Source of the DNA: Roseofilum acuticapitatum BLCC-M154
Lineage (GTDB): Bacteria > Cyanobacteriota > Cyanobacteriia > Cyanobacteriales > Desertifilaceae
NCBI RefSeq assembly: GCF_030068475.1
Contig: NZ_JAQOSP010000107.1
Location: 1-36,467 of the forward strand
DNA length: 36,467 nucleotides
Direction: 5' to 3'
Made by a program: the position numbers and the translations under genes. Shown here piece after piece: positions 1 through 7,907 of the stretch; position 1 is the first letter of the stretch; each line of letters opens with the position of its first letter. Below the pieces are notes generated by a model. The model was given only the letters and a program-made list of their open reading frames with translations. It searched no databases and was not told the DNA's origin.

Positions 1-140
1 AGTAGTGGGAATTGGCATCCCCTATCGCGCAACACTGGTATTCGACTAAAAACGGTATTGGGAGTTGTGGTTCGAGCAATGTCCAACGGTGGATATCTCC
101 TTTTAAAGAATCCTCGTACCTTTAGGTCGAGGAGTGTCAA
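1..140 (+). mobile_element. Candidate IS200/IS605 (tnpB-type) right end, truncated by window edge
   Basis: Positions 111-133 form a hairpin: TCCTCG (111-116) pairs with CGAGGA (128-133), T117 is bulged, and ACC (118-120) pairs with GGT (125-127) around a TTTA loop. GTGTCAA follows at 134-140. A subterminal hairpin followed by GTGTCAA is the layout of many cyanobacterial IS200/IS605 and IS1341 right ends, where the 3' part of tnpB overlaps the TnpB guide (omega) RNA. No TnpB zinc ribbon or RuvC motif is visible in the 177 bases open in frame 1, so the gene is outside the window or lost. This is a resemblance from memory. Positions 141-240 hold nothing recognisable. Confidence 0.4.
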
Positions 141-240
141 CAGAGCCTTTTCAACCTTACTGTATTGCCCTGCATAGGGAATGATCCCCATTGTACCAAG
201 AACTTGTCCCTGGACTATTCAGAGAGATCGACCTACCCAA

Positions 241-816
241 TTAATTTTTCGGAGAAAATCGTTCCCAAAACAAATTCATGGGTACATAGATCACCGGGGC
301 CCACAGACTACTGAGAATCGCCGAACACAAAGCAATTTGTTGATGGGCAATCCAAATACTAGAAAAATCGCGATCGCCAATTAAGACCAATTGCAGAGCA
401 ATTATAGTCTCAGCCAACAGCGTCATGCCAAAGGTCAGTAGCGCTACAGAAATAAAATCCTCCTGCAAATACTTATCCTTTTGGAATCTGCCCGTCAAAA
501 AGCCCACCAATACCAACCCCAACATATGGGTGGGGGAAGCATTCACTACCCCATTTTCCAACAGGGGATAGGGAGAAGTCAGGGCATCTTGGAGTAATCC
601 CAAGACTAAACCGGCGATCGCCCCTTGCCAAGCATCACGCTTGAGACTCCAAACCACCACCCAAACCAAGGGCCAATTCACCCCAACTCCGAGTAATTCC
701 ATCCCCGGAAACCGGGTAAACACAATCAGACTACACAACAGCACAGAAAAGGTCGTCAGGCTAATATTAACCAGACGACTCAAAGAAGCCAGGATTTCAA
801 GGAACTGTTTTACCAC
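241..816 (-). CDS. mreD: Rod shape-determining protein MreD
   Basis: 191 residues, almost entirely hydrophobic, with about five predicted membrane helices; length is usual for MreD. It is an inner-membrane partner of MreC and MreB in the elongasome that directs lateral cell-wall synthesis. The family is poorly conserved, so the call rests on the helix pattern and on being the last gene of an mreB-mreC-mreD order. Only 9 bases separate it from the mreC stop, which indicates cotranscription. The N-terminus starts MVKQFLEILASL, and helices run through about 20-35, 45-75, 95-110, 122-146 and 156-182. No terminator is evident downstream. Confidence 0.85.
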   Translation of the reverse strand: MVKQFLEILASLSRLVNISLTTFSVLLCSLIVFTRFPGMELLGVGVNWPLVWVVVWSLKRDAWQGAIAGLVLGLLQDALTSPYPLLENGVVNASPTHMLGLVLVGFLTGRFQKDKYLQEDFISVALLTFGMTLLAETIIALQLVLIGDRDFSSIWIAHQQIALCSAILSSLWAPVIYVPMNLFWERFSPKN

Positions 817-825
817 GGTCTCTTT

Positions 826-1614
826 CTACTCATTCAACTCATTGATCTCCACATCCATCGCTGGTTTACCCTCAGAAACCATCACCCACTCTAAATGACC
901 GATAGGAGCTGAAAAATTAACCACCGCTTCCGGAGCCGGACTCTTTTTCAAATCCACCGACTCCACGATTCCAATCAACAAACCCGCTTGAAACCGAGGA
1001 GAATAGGGAGAGGTAAACACCTTGTATCCCGGCTTTACTTCCGGAACCTTATCAAAAAACTCCATCACCGCCTTACTTTGCCCTCTCCCATGCAAGATGC
1101 CCATAAAACTGCGGTCTTTCCCCACCCGAATGGTTGCCCCCACCCGACTGGTGGGATCGCTTAAGAGCAAGACGCGAGAAGTATTTTCAGTTACACTAAT
1201 GACACGACCGACCAAGCCTCCTGTACCAGCAACAATATAATCCTTTTCAATGCCATCCCGACTGCCTCGGCCCAGAGTAATTTGTTTCCACCAATGATCC
1301 GCACTACGGCCAATGATGGGCGCAATCACCCCTTCCTGTTTTGACTGTTCCTGATAATCAATTAACTGCTTCAGGCGGCTATTTTGCTGTTCGAGTTCTT
1401 CCACTTTCGCTTCTAACTCCAGCATCCGAGCCGTCATTAATTGTTCTTGTTGAGGCGGATTTCCTTGGAAAGGTTCTACCAAACGGCCATAGAGTTCAAA
1501 GACCAAGGTTCCTTGGGTTTGTCGCACATAGACCGCCAAACCTAGGGCTGCAATCATCAGCACTAAGTTTAACCAATTTCTTTCCCACCATCGACGAATT
1601 TGACGTATATACAT
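826..1614 (-). CDS. mreC: Rod shape-determining protein MreC
   Basis: 262 residues with the classical MreC plan: a short basic cytoplasmic N-terminus, one membrane helix at about 14-32, a coiled coil at about 62-95 (heptads around ARMLELEAKVEELEQQ), then the periplasmic beta domain (GLVGRVISV, VLLLSDPTSRVGA, MGILHGRG). MreC bridges cytoplasmic MreB to periplasmic penicillin-binding proteins. The gene lies 16 bases after mreB and 9 before mreD. Start chosen at the ATG giving MYIRQIRRWWERN, which leaves a normal positive-inside n-region before the helix. No odd features. Confidence 0.93.
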   Translation of the reverse strand: MYIRQIRRWWERNWLNLVLMIAALGLAVYVRQTQGTLVFELYGRLVEPFQGNPPQQEQLMTARMLELEAKVEELEQQNSRLKQLIDYQEQSKQEGVIAPIIGRSADHWWKQITLGRGSRDGIEKDYIVAGTGGLVGRVISVTENTSRVLLLSDPTSRVGATIRVGKDRSFMGILHGRGQSKAVMEFFDKVPEVKPGYKVFTSPYSPRFQAGLLIGIVESVDLKKSPAPEAVVNFSAPIGHLEWVMVSEGKPAMDVEINELNE

Positions 1615-1630
1615 TCACTTTACATCCACC

Positions 1631-2668
1631 TTACATCCGCGATCGAGCGCTGAAAACCCGTTCTAACTGCTTGAAGTTTTCCAAAACCCGGCCCGTTCCC
1701 AAAACCACACAACTCAAAGGATCGGCCGCCACATGGGTAACAATGCCAGTTTCATGGCTCACCAGAGTATCCAAACCCTGAAGCAGCGCCCCACCACCAG
1801 CCAACATAATCCCCCGGTCGATAATATCCGCCGCCAATTCAGGAGGAGTCCGTTCTAAAGTCCGCTTCACCGCATCAATAATCATCGATAACGGCTCTAA
1901 CATACTTTCCCGAATCTCACCCGCCTTAATGCTAACCGTTCTGGGCAAACCAGATAGCAAATGCAACCCCCGAACATCCATCGCACCCTCATCAATTTCT
2001 GGAGTCGGATAGGCTGAACCAATCTGAATCTTGATATCCTCAGCCGTCCGTTCCCCAATCGTTAAGTTATGGACTTTTTTCATATACTGAATGATAGAGT
2101 CATTCAGCTCATCCCCCGCCACCCGGACGGACTCACTAATTACCGTACCTTGTAAACTCAAAACCGCAACTTCTGTAGTTCCACCGCCGATATCAATAAT
2201 CATATTCCCTGTCGGTTCGGCTACCGGTAAGCCTGCTCCGATCGCCGCCGCTACCGGTTCATCAATCAGATACACTTCTCCCGCTCCCGCTTGGGTAGCT
2301 GCTTCCATCACCGCTCGACGCTCCACCCCTGTCACCCCCGAAGGAATACCGATCACCATTCTTGGGGGGACTAACCCCTGTTTTCCTTCATGCACCCGTT
2401 CGATAAAATGCTTAAGCATCAATTCTGCGGTGTCAAAATCGGCGATCACGCCATCCCGAAGAGGGCGAAATGTGGTCACATTCCCCGGAGTCCGACCCAG
2501 CATTTTCTTGGCATCATCCCCAACTGCTAAGGGAGCTTTGGTTTCTGTGTCGATCGCCACCACAGACGGCTCTTGCAACACAATTCCCTTCCCCGATACA
2601 TACACCAATGTATTGGCTGTACCGAGATCGATACCCATATCTTTTGAAAATCGACTAAATATACCCAC
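1631..2668 (-). CDS. mreB: Rod shape-determining protein MreB (bacterial actin)
   Basis: 345 residues, standard for MreB. The actin-fold phosphate-1 motif is MGIDLGTANTLVYV near residue 11, phosphate-2 is IIDIGGGTTEVAVLS near 160, and the adenosine motif is IMLAGGGALLQGLD near 290. It polymerises under the membrane and positions the wall-synthesis machinery. The first codon is GTG (GTG GGT ATA TTT), with GGGAG about 11 bases upstream; an internal ATG ten codons later would delete part of the amphipathic N-terminus usual in the family, so the GTG is preferred. It heads mreBCD and diverges from ssb. Confidence 0.97.
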   Translation of the reverse strand: MGIFSRFSKDMGIDLGTANTLVYVSGKGIVLQEPSVVAIDTETKAPLAVGDDAKKMLGRTPGNVTTFRPLRDGVIADFDTAELMLKHFIERVHEGKQGLVPPRMVIGIPSGVTGVERRAVMEAATQAGAGEVYLIDEPVAAAIGAGLPVAEPTGNMIIDIGGGTTEVAVLSLQGTVISESVRVAGDELNDSIIQYMKKVHNLTIGERTAEDIKIQIGSAYPTPEIDEGAMDVRGLHLLSGLPRTVSIKAGEIRESMLEPLSMIIDAVKRTLERTPPELAADIIDRGIMLAGGGALLQGLDTLVSHETGIVTHVAADPLSCVVLGTGRVLENFKQLERVFSARSRM

Positions 2669-2976
2669 TGTATTGCTCTCCCGACTTTTAGGTTATGTCC
2701 AAATGTCTAGAATTGTAAAAATATATAACTGACGTGGATTTTATTATGTTTTTGAGTTAGCGTCCAGTCAGTTGCCTAAATCGAGCCTGTAATCCCTATT
2801 TCCTCTGACTTTACCCCAATGTCAGGATCGGAGAGGGGGATGGGGATATGGGGGGATAGGATTAAAAGCTGACTGCCCACCAAAGAAGTAGAATTTTGCC
2901 CAGAACGGTCTCCTCATTCCTCCTTCGATTCGCTAAAGTAGATTAATTGTTCATCATTTGGATGTAGGAATTCAAC
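2669..2976. promoter_or_regulatory. Divergent intergenic region between mreB and ssb
   Basis: 308 bases that must hold promoters for both mreB (minus) and ssb (plus). An AT-rich tract at about 2716-2760 is on the mreB side. A G-rich low-complexity tract lies at about 2830-2862 (GGGGATGGGGATATGGGG). AGGA sits 8 bases before the ssb ATG. I see no convincing paired -35/-10 boxes and no ORF. Confidence 0.4.
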
Positions 2977-3324
2977 ATGGAGCTGAACGTGGTACATTTA
3001 GTCGGTCGCGTCGGTATCGACCCAGACGTGAAGTATTTTGAGTCAGGCGCGGTCAAGTGTAGGCTGACTTTAGCGGTCAATCGTCCCACTCGACGGACAG
3101 ATGAACCGGATTGGTTTAACCTCGAAATTTGGGGGAAAACGGCTGAAATTGCGGCTAACTACGTCCGTAAGGGCAGACAAATTGGAGTTATGGGTCGCTT
3201 AGAGATTAATCAGTGGGAAGATTATAATACTCAAGCCCAGCGATCGAGTCCCAGAATTAAAGTCGATCGCTTAGACTTATTAGGCTCTAAGCGAGATGAA
3301 CAAATGGAGGAATTTGACAACTAA
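2977..3324 (+). CDS. ssb: Single-stranded DNA-binding protein, short form
   Basis: 115 residues with the SSB OB fold: NVVHLVGRVGIDPDVKYFESG at the N-terminus, then FNLEIWGKTAEIAANYV and KGRQIGVMGRLEINQW. It binds ssDNA in replication and repair. The protein stops soon after the OB fold and ends EQMEEFDN, lacking the long linker and DDDIPF-like tip of E. coli SSB; short cyanobacterial SSBs are common, so this need not be a truncation. Start supported by AGGA upstream. It is divergent from mreB and convergent with the SIMPL gene 30 bases downstream. Confidence 0.92.
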   Translation: MELNVVHLVGRVGIDPDVKYFESGAVKCRLTLAVNRPTRRTDEPDWFNLEIWGKTAEIAANYVRKGRQIGVMGRLEINQWEDYNTQAQRSSPRIKVDRLDLLGSKRDEQMEEFDN

Positions 3325-3353
3325 TTCTCATCTCCTGCTTACTCCCTAGCCAC

Positions 3354-4121
3354 TTAATACCGAATTTGCAAGGTAACCGAGGCTTCAACCTGTTGCTCGC
3401 CTCCCATAACTGGGCTTGGGGCAGATTCTGCTCGTGCGAAGTTTGCCCCATCCAAGCGGATAGGAGAGGGGGCGCTGGCGTGGTTAATCTGAATACTGAC
3501 AATGCTACGAGAGCTAAGATTGAGGGCATCTAATACCGTTTGGGCTTGTTTTTGGGCATCAGCAGTGGCTTGGCGCAGAGCCACCTGTTGAGCCTCGGCA
3601 ATGGCTTCATCCGTGGCAATAAAACTAATGCCATCAATGCGAGTGGCTCCCGCTTGTACGGCTTCATCGATGAGGCTACCGGCTTTAGAAGTCTCGATGC
3701 GGAAGCTGACGGTATTGGTAGCCGTGTAACCGGTGAGGCGTTGAGTGTCATTGCTATAACTATAATTGGGCGTTAAGCGAATTCCCGTAGTTTCCAGTTG
3801 CTCCACTTGACGCTCTTGCAGTAATTTCACTACGGCTGAAGACTGACGAGCCACTTGGGCTTGTACCTCTTGGGCGGTTTTTCCCTGAACTTCTACCCCT
3901 AAATTAACCAGGGTGAGAGTCGTCGGAATCCGTTCTATCCCTCTCCCCGTCACGGTCAAGGTTTGCAACAGTTGCTGTTGTTCCTGAGCGTTGACGGGTT
4001 TGGGGCTATACCAATTTCCCATTAATACGGAAAACCCCATTACGCCGATGGCTAGAGGTAATATCGATAAACGTCCCCAAGCAGGGTGTGCAGTAGAACG
4101 AGTGGTTTGGATTGGATGCAT
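3354..4121 (-). CDS. SIMPL-domain (DUF541/YggE-like) exported protein
   Basis: 255 residues. An N-terminal hydrophobic segment at about 20-36 (LSILPLAIGVMGFSVLMG) is a signal peptide or anchor. Residues about 50-255 match the SIMPL fold: TLTVTGRGIERIPTTLTLVNLGVE, then GYTATNTVSFRIE, IDEAVQAGATRIDGISF, QQVALRQATADAQKQA and a C-terminal strand ending SVTLQIRY. Relatives include YggE of E. coli, tied to oxidative-stress resistance, but the biochemical role is not settled. Probably periplasmic. No operon partner. Confidence 0.85.
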   Translation of the reverse strand: MHPIQTTRSTAHPAWGRLSILPLAIGVMGFSVLMGNWYSPKPVNAQEQQQLLQTLTVTGRGIERIPTTLTLVNLGVEVQGKTAQEVQAQVARQSSAVVKLLQERQVEQLETTGIRLTPNYSYSNDTQRLTGYTATNTVSFRIETSKAGSLIDEAVQAGATRIDGISFIATDEAIAEAQQVALRQATADAQKQAQTVLDALNLSSRSIVSIQINHASAPSPIRLDGANFARAESAPSPVMGGEQQVEASVTLQIRY

Positions 4122-4482
4122 AAACTAGAGTCAATCTCCTAAGCGTAGGTCTATAATTCTCTTAGTTTGCCTGACCCGTGCTGCTGTGAGGATACGGTTA
4201 CGGTTTTGGTAACTATGAGGTTTCTCAGCTTTACACAAGCTTTATAAACGCTCTGTTTTGATAAACTTTTAATGAAGTAAGGGGGCTTAGACTTGCATCA
4301 GAGAATAAAAAGGTTTATAAATAGTAAATAAGGTACTGAAAGCGTAACCAACTGAAACCTAGTTTGGGGGTTCTCCAGTGGGATAGGAAGGTTGGGTGAA
4401 AGGAATCAATCGTCGCTATAGTAGCTGATTGGCGGGTTTCTGTTCAGTAGAATTGTTAAATATAAACTCCTAGAACTTTTCC

Positions 4483-4518
4483 ATACGGTTGTGCAGCGAG
4501 TGCATGACCGTATTTTTT
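4483..4518 (+). terminator. Strong intrinsic terminator without an upstream gene
   Basis: ATACGGT (4483-4489) pairs with ACCGTAT (4507-4513). After a T/G mismatch the stem continues GTGCA (4491-4495) with TGCAT (4501-4505, one G-T pair) around loop GCGAG. Six T residues run 4513-4518. The T-tract is only on the plus strand, so it ends a plus-strand transcript, yet no plus-strand ORF precedes it. A small RNA is the simplest explanation. Confidence 0.7.
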
Positions 4519-4554
4519 GCTCTGGGTTTGCCTTCAAGGAACGGGGAACCCTGG

Positions 4555-4660
4555 TTGATGGTTGAAGAAGTAGACAAGATGCCCGCATTCCTGTTTCGTG
4601 TGGGAGCATCTCACCCCCTAGCTCCTGAATTAGGGTTAGTTTTCCGGACTTGATATGATA
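4555..4660. repeat. Dispersed GCGGGCATCTTG repeat
   Basis: Contains CAAGATGCCCGCATTCCTG and, further on, CCGGACTTGATATGA. The same two modules recur at 22911-22965, where the first is in the opposite orientation (CAGGAGTGCGGGCATCTTG), so module order is kept but one module is flipped. Non-coding. Confidence 0.55.
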
Positions 4661-4928
4661 AATATGACTTGACAAAAAGTATAGTATGTGTATTTAAAGG
4701 GAGATCGATCTAAGGGTTAGTATGACTCTAGTGATATTACCGTGAGGGCGATCTCTCTACTTTAAAGGTTTCATAAAAACCAAAAGAAACTATAGACCAA
4801 TTTACGGAAACTGACCTAAACTCCTGGGGTAGCTGATTGTATGACCTTTGGATATGTTCATTGACTCCTCAATCTGCCATGCTAGAGCTATGGAAACAAC
4901 ACAGAAAGATTTATAGGAGTCCTTACCA

Positions 4929-5693
4929 ATGAATACAACCAAAACCTTAGTGATTACGGCTGCAACCTCTATTTTTGCTCTCGTTGCCACTCAGCCTTCT
5001 GCTCAAGCTTATCGCCTCTTCTTCGGAGAAGATTTAAACAATAGTAGCTATATCCCCTTATCCGAAACACCTAACGCTTCAGCCGCTCAAGATGACTTTC
5101 TCTCTGGGTTAGTAGGAGTGGGAGTAGAAACCTTTGAAGGATTTTCAGATGGTACAACAGGGCCAGTGGATCTCGATTTTGGTGTAGCGGGAGTAGCGAC
5201 CTTACAAGGTAATGGAGAGATTGAACACCAGGCATCTGGCACATCTGCCGCAGGTCGTTATGGTGTGTCAGGAGACAAGTTTTGGGAAGGTGCAGCCCGT
5301 TCTGGTGCGTTTTCCATTGACTTTAGTCAAGAGGTGGCAGCCTTTGGGTTTAATGGGGTAGATATTGGTGACTTTGGCGGTCAACTGTCCCTGATTCTAG
5401 ATTTGGTCAATGGGGGTCAAACCACAGTCACCGTTCCCAATACTGTAGGTAGCTCTGGGAGTACGGATGGTTCTGTTCTCTACTTTGGACTGATTGCCGA
5501 AAATGATGATGAGCTGTTTAATGGTCTCTCGTTCAGCATGACGACTGGACAAGGGGATTGGTTTGCTTTTGATAATATGACCATTGGTAGCAAGGAACAA
5601 GTGGCTAGTACCCCAGAACCCGCTTCTATGCTTGGATTATTGGCGGTAGGTGCTATGGGTGTAGTGGCTGGACTCAAGCGTAAAGCGAACTAG
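4929..5693 (+). CDS. PEP-CTERM sorting-domain surface protein
   Basis: 254 residues. Signal peptide 1-27, cleaved after a SAQA motif. Body of about 195 residues rich in Gly, Asp, Ser and Phe (FSIDFSQEVAAFGFNG, GDWFAFDNMTIGS), fitting an extracellular beta-rich domain. The C-terminus is a textbook PEP-CTERM tripartite signal: TPEPAS, hydrophobic helix MLGLLAVGAMGVVAGL, basic tail KRKAN. Such proteins are processed by exosortase and usually end on the surface or in the extracellular matrix. AGGAG lies 9 bases before the ATG. Monocistronic. The specific role is unknown. Confidence 0.88.
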   Translation: MNTTKTLVITAATSIFALVATQPSAQAYRLFFGEDLNNSSYIPLSETPNASAAQDDFLSGLVGVGVETFEGFSDGTTGPVDLDFGVAGVATLQGNGEIEHQASGTSAAGRYGVSGDKFWEGAARSGAFSIDFSQEVAAFGFNGVDIGDFGGQLSLILDLVNGGQTTVTVPNTVGSSGSTDGSVLYFGLIAENDDELFNGLSFSMTTGQGDWFAFDNMTIGSKEQVASTPEPASMLGLLAVGAMGVVAGLKRKAN

Positions 5694-5749
5694 CTCCTTT
5701 GATCCTTTGAGTTGAGTAAACAGATGTAACATTATCAATCCTACCCATG

Positions 5750-5790
5750 GGTGCGTATTATACTGAGGGACAGTAAACTCAATACGCACC
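5750..5790. promoter_or_regulatory. Long inverted repeat immediately before the AAA gene start
   Basis: GGTGCGTATT (5750-5759) and AATACGCACC (5781-5790) are perfect 10-bp arms; inside them TACTG and CAGTA form a second 5-bp stem around AGGGA. The right arm ends one base before the ATG at 5792, and no Shine-Dalgarno is seen apart from AGGGA in the hairpin loop. It could be an operator over the promoter (TATACT overlaps the left arm) or an RNA hairpin controlling translation. Confidence 0.6.
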
Positions 5791-5791
5791 G

Positions 5792-7108
5792 ATGGCTAAT
5801 CTTGAGAGAGCTTTACATTTTATTGAACAACAGTGGATAGGAAAGACCGGTAAACCTCTAAGTCCTATTCAAAAAGCGATTCTCCAGGGTTCCTGGGGAG
5901 AGAAAGCAATCCCATATCATCAGATTGCGACTCAAGAAAACTATTCCTGCCAGTATATTCGACAAGTTGCCGCTCCCCATTTATGGCATACCTTGTCTGG
6001 AGTATTGGGGGAAAAAGTGAGTAAAAAAAGTTTTACTTCTGTGGTAAAGAAGTATCTGGTGACTAGAAATCTAGACGGTGGTTTCCTAGATCTTCCTGGC
6101 GATCGCCTTTCCCTTGACTCTAAGTTGTATATTAGCAGACCCAGTATAGAGCAACTGGGTTTTCAAGTCTTGTCTCAGCCAGGAGGGATTCTGAGTCTTG
6201 TGGGGCCTCGAAAAATGGGTAAAACTTCTCTGATGATTCGACTGTTGCATCAAGCTAGGCAAGAAAATATGACGGTCATTCCTTTAAGCCTAGAACAGGT
6301 TGACACAGAGTTTTTACAAAATATAGATCAACTTTTACAATGGCTAATTTATGAGTTATATTATCGATTAAGTTGGTCACCTCCTGAATGGAATTGTGCT
6401 ACGGATGGTTTAGGATGTAAGAGTTTAGCTACCCGTTACCTAGAAAATGTACTCAACCAAATTGAGTCATCTTTAGTAGTCGCTATTGACGAATTCAATC
6501 TATTATTTAATCATCATTCAATTGCTATTGATTTCTTACGCTTACTGCATTCTTGGCATGAATTTTCAGGATATGGAAGTCCAGAAACTAGGTCTTGGAA
6601 AAAATTACGATTTATATTAGTGACCCGTACAGATATTTATGCTGAACTCAATATTAAAAGCGCTCCTATCCGCATTGGTAAATCGATGAAACTTCCTTAC
6701 TTTACCACCCTAGAGATAGACGAGTTGGCCAACTATTATCGGGTGAAACTTACCTATTCTGAAATTGAGGAACTCATGTGGTTTACAGGAGGACACCCTT
6801 ATTTAGTAAGCTTGAGTTTATACACAATTTATCAAAACAATGCCACTTTAAAGACTGTCTTAAATGCTAACATTGAGGGAGATCCTATTTTCAAGAAATA
6901 CTTGAATGCCTATGGGCAAATTTTGCAAAGAAATGCTATCCTCCTGGGTGGATTTGAAGATGCGATCCAAGCTGAAGGAGCGGTGAGATTACCGCCGTTC
7001 CTGGAATTTCAGCTTGAAAGTTTGGGTTTAGTCCAGTCAGGAAAGAATGGGGTAAGGGTGGCAAATGGGCTATACCGTTGGTATTTTGGCGATCGCTTTA
7101 TGACCTAG
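5792..7108 (+). CDS. AAA-like ATPase with N-terminal vMAP-type helical domain
   Basis: 438 residues. Residues about 1-90 form a helical domain (LSPIQKAILQGSWGEK, YHQIATQENYSCQYIRQ) like the vWA-MoxR-associated N-terminal domain of cyanobacterial multidomain regulators. Residues about 110-430 are an AAA-like (PF14516 type) P-loop domain: Walker A GPRKMGKTS at 138-146, Walker B VVAIDE at 229-234, a sensor-like FILVTRTD near 275, and WFTGGHPYLVSLSLY, typical of STAND-type ATPases. In relatives this pair is often fused to WD40, TIR or CHAT effectors; here nothing follows, so it is a stand-alone module. Function unknown. Lone gene with an unusual hairpin at its start. Confidence 0.8.
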   Translation: MANLERALHFIEQQWIGKTGKPLSPIQKAILQGSWGEKAIPYHQIATQENYSCQYIRQVAAPHLWHTLSGVLGEKVSKKSFTSVVKKYLVTRNLDGGFLDLPGDRLSLDSKLYISRPSIEQLGFQVLSQPGGILSLVGPRKMGKTSLMIRLLHQARQENMTVIPLSLEQVDTEFLQNIDQLLQWLIYELYYRLSWSPPEWNCATDGLGCKSLATRYLENVLNQIESSLVVAIDEFNLLFNHHSIAIDFLRLLHSWHEFSGYGSPETRSWKKLRFILVTRTDIYAELNIKSAPIRIGKSMKLPYFTTLEIDELANYYRVKLTYSEIEELMWFTGGHPYLVSLSLYTIYQNNATLKTVLNANIEGDPIFKKYLNAYGQILQRNAILLGGFEDAIQAEGAVRLPPFLEFQLESLGLVQSGKNGVRVANGLYRWYFGDRFMT

Positions 7109-7157
7109 TTACAGTTGGATCGTTCTTGAGGATATCACCCATCGGTAGTGCTATCCG

Positions 7158-7322
7158 TTATTTTTCTGATATACTTTCTAAAGAATTGACCAAATCTAGG
7201 ATATAATTACGGTCTAATACAAATTCTTGCGATCGCCGCGTTTGCGATCTTCGGCGACTGCTTTGCCATGCAGAAGAACTGTTGGAGCGGGAACCTGTAG
7301 GATGAGAAGTTGTACCAGTCAT
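7158..7322 (-). CDS. Small Ser/Arg-rich protein, 54 residues
   Basis: An ATG-initiated frame of 54 codons and a TAA stop, with AAGGA 6-7 bases upstream of the ATG. The N-terminal half is low complexity and basic (SSSAWQSSRRRSQTRRSQ), the C-terminal half is amphipathic (EFVLDRNYILDLVNSLESI). The likely short helix and the good ribosome site argue for a real gene. It is convergent with the AAA gene, 49 bases apart. TATAAC about 20 bases before the start could be a -10 box. I do not recognise the family. Confidence 0.55.
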   Translation of the reverse strand: MTGTTSHPTGSRSNSSSAWQSSRRRSQTRRSQEFVLDRNYILDLVNSLESISEK

Positions 7323-7550
7323 GATGATGTCCTTAAATCTTTTGTTATAGGGGAGTTTTAAACGAATCAGGCATCCTCGTTGAAAACCTTCCTATTTATT
7401 AGTCTGACTGATTTGGGGAACGAATGAGCAAACTTGTAAAATAGATTTACGCGATCGCCAGATTGTACCGGAGACTAATGGTCATCTTTCGGTCATAATC
7501 TTATTCTAGGGTAAAGGCTAGTTCAGCAAAAACCCATTCATCCTTGTTTT

Positions 7551-7832
7551 ATGTCTAACCTAAAGTCGTCCAATTTCCTCCTCGCTTGTCTATTGAGTGG
7601 TAAAGCCAGCCTACTGTTAATGGCTCCGGTACAAGCCATCTCTAGCTCTCCTTCCCCAGAAACTTCCCTAAAAACTGCCATAGAAGTCGAAGTAGTGAAC
7701 CTAAAGGTAAACTCCACCGAGAGAAGTGGGGAAGTCAGATTAGTGGCTAATGCAGATAACGATCAAAATGTAGATCAGAATGTAGATCAAAATCAGGATG
7801 TGAATAATAGTAATCGCAATTGGCGAGCATAG
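7551..7832 (+). CDS. Small exported Asp/Asn/Gln-rich peptide, putative oxygenase substrate
   Basis: 93 residues. Residues 1-29 look like a Sec signal peptide (NFLLACLLSGKASLLLMAPVQA, cleavage after VQA). A short polar middle follows, then a repetitive acidic-amide tail (NADNDQNVDQNVDQNQDVNN) ending SNRNWRA. No known fold. It lies 75 bases upstream of a JmjC/cupin oxygenase on the same strand. Short leader-bearing peptides with repetitive, modifiable cores beside a modifying enzyme recall ribosomal peptide natural products; that is inference. The start is the only ATG before the hydrophobic core; no strong ribosome site is visible. Confidence 0.6.
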   Translation: MSNLKSSNFLLACLLSGKASLLLMAPVQAISSSPSPETSLKTAIEVEVVNLKVNSTERSGEVRLVANADNDQNVDQNVDQNQDVNNSNRNWRA

Positions 7833-7907
7833 GTAGCCCTGGAGACACAGGGGAACAGGGTGAAGCACAGATATCCTGTTTCCTGTTCCCTCTTTCCCAT
7901 TCCCATT

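Larger units (their letters stand above)
4122..4928. other. 807-bp gene-free region with orphan terminator and dispersed repeat
   Basis: No credible coding ORF on either strand; the longest minus-strand frame (4406-4675) runs through a terminator hairpin and a dispersed repeat. Contents: a plus-strand intrinsic terminator at 4483-4518, a dispersed repeat at about 4555-4660, and an imperfect inverted repeat between TTTAAAGGGAGATCG (from about 4692) and CGATCTCTCTACTTTAAA (about 4749-4766). The last ~60 bases lead into the PEP-CTERM gene. Confidence 0.5.

Noticed and set aside
4406-4675. 89-codon minus-strand ORF
   Set aside because: It runs through an intrinsic terminator and a dispersed repeat; composition is unlike a protein.
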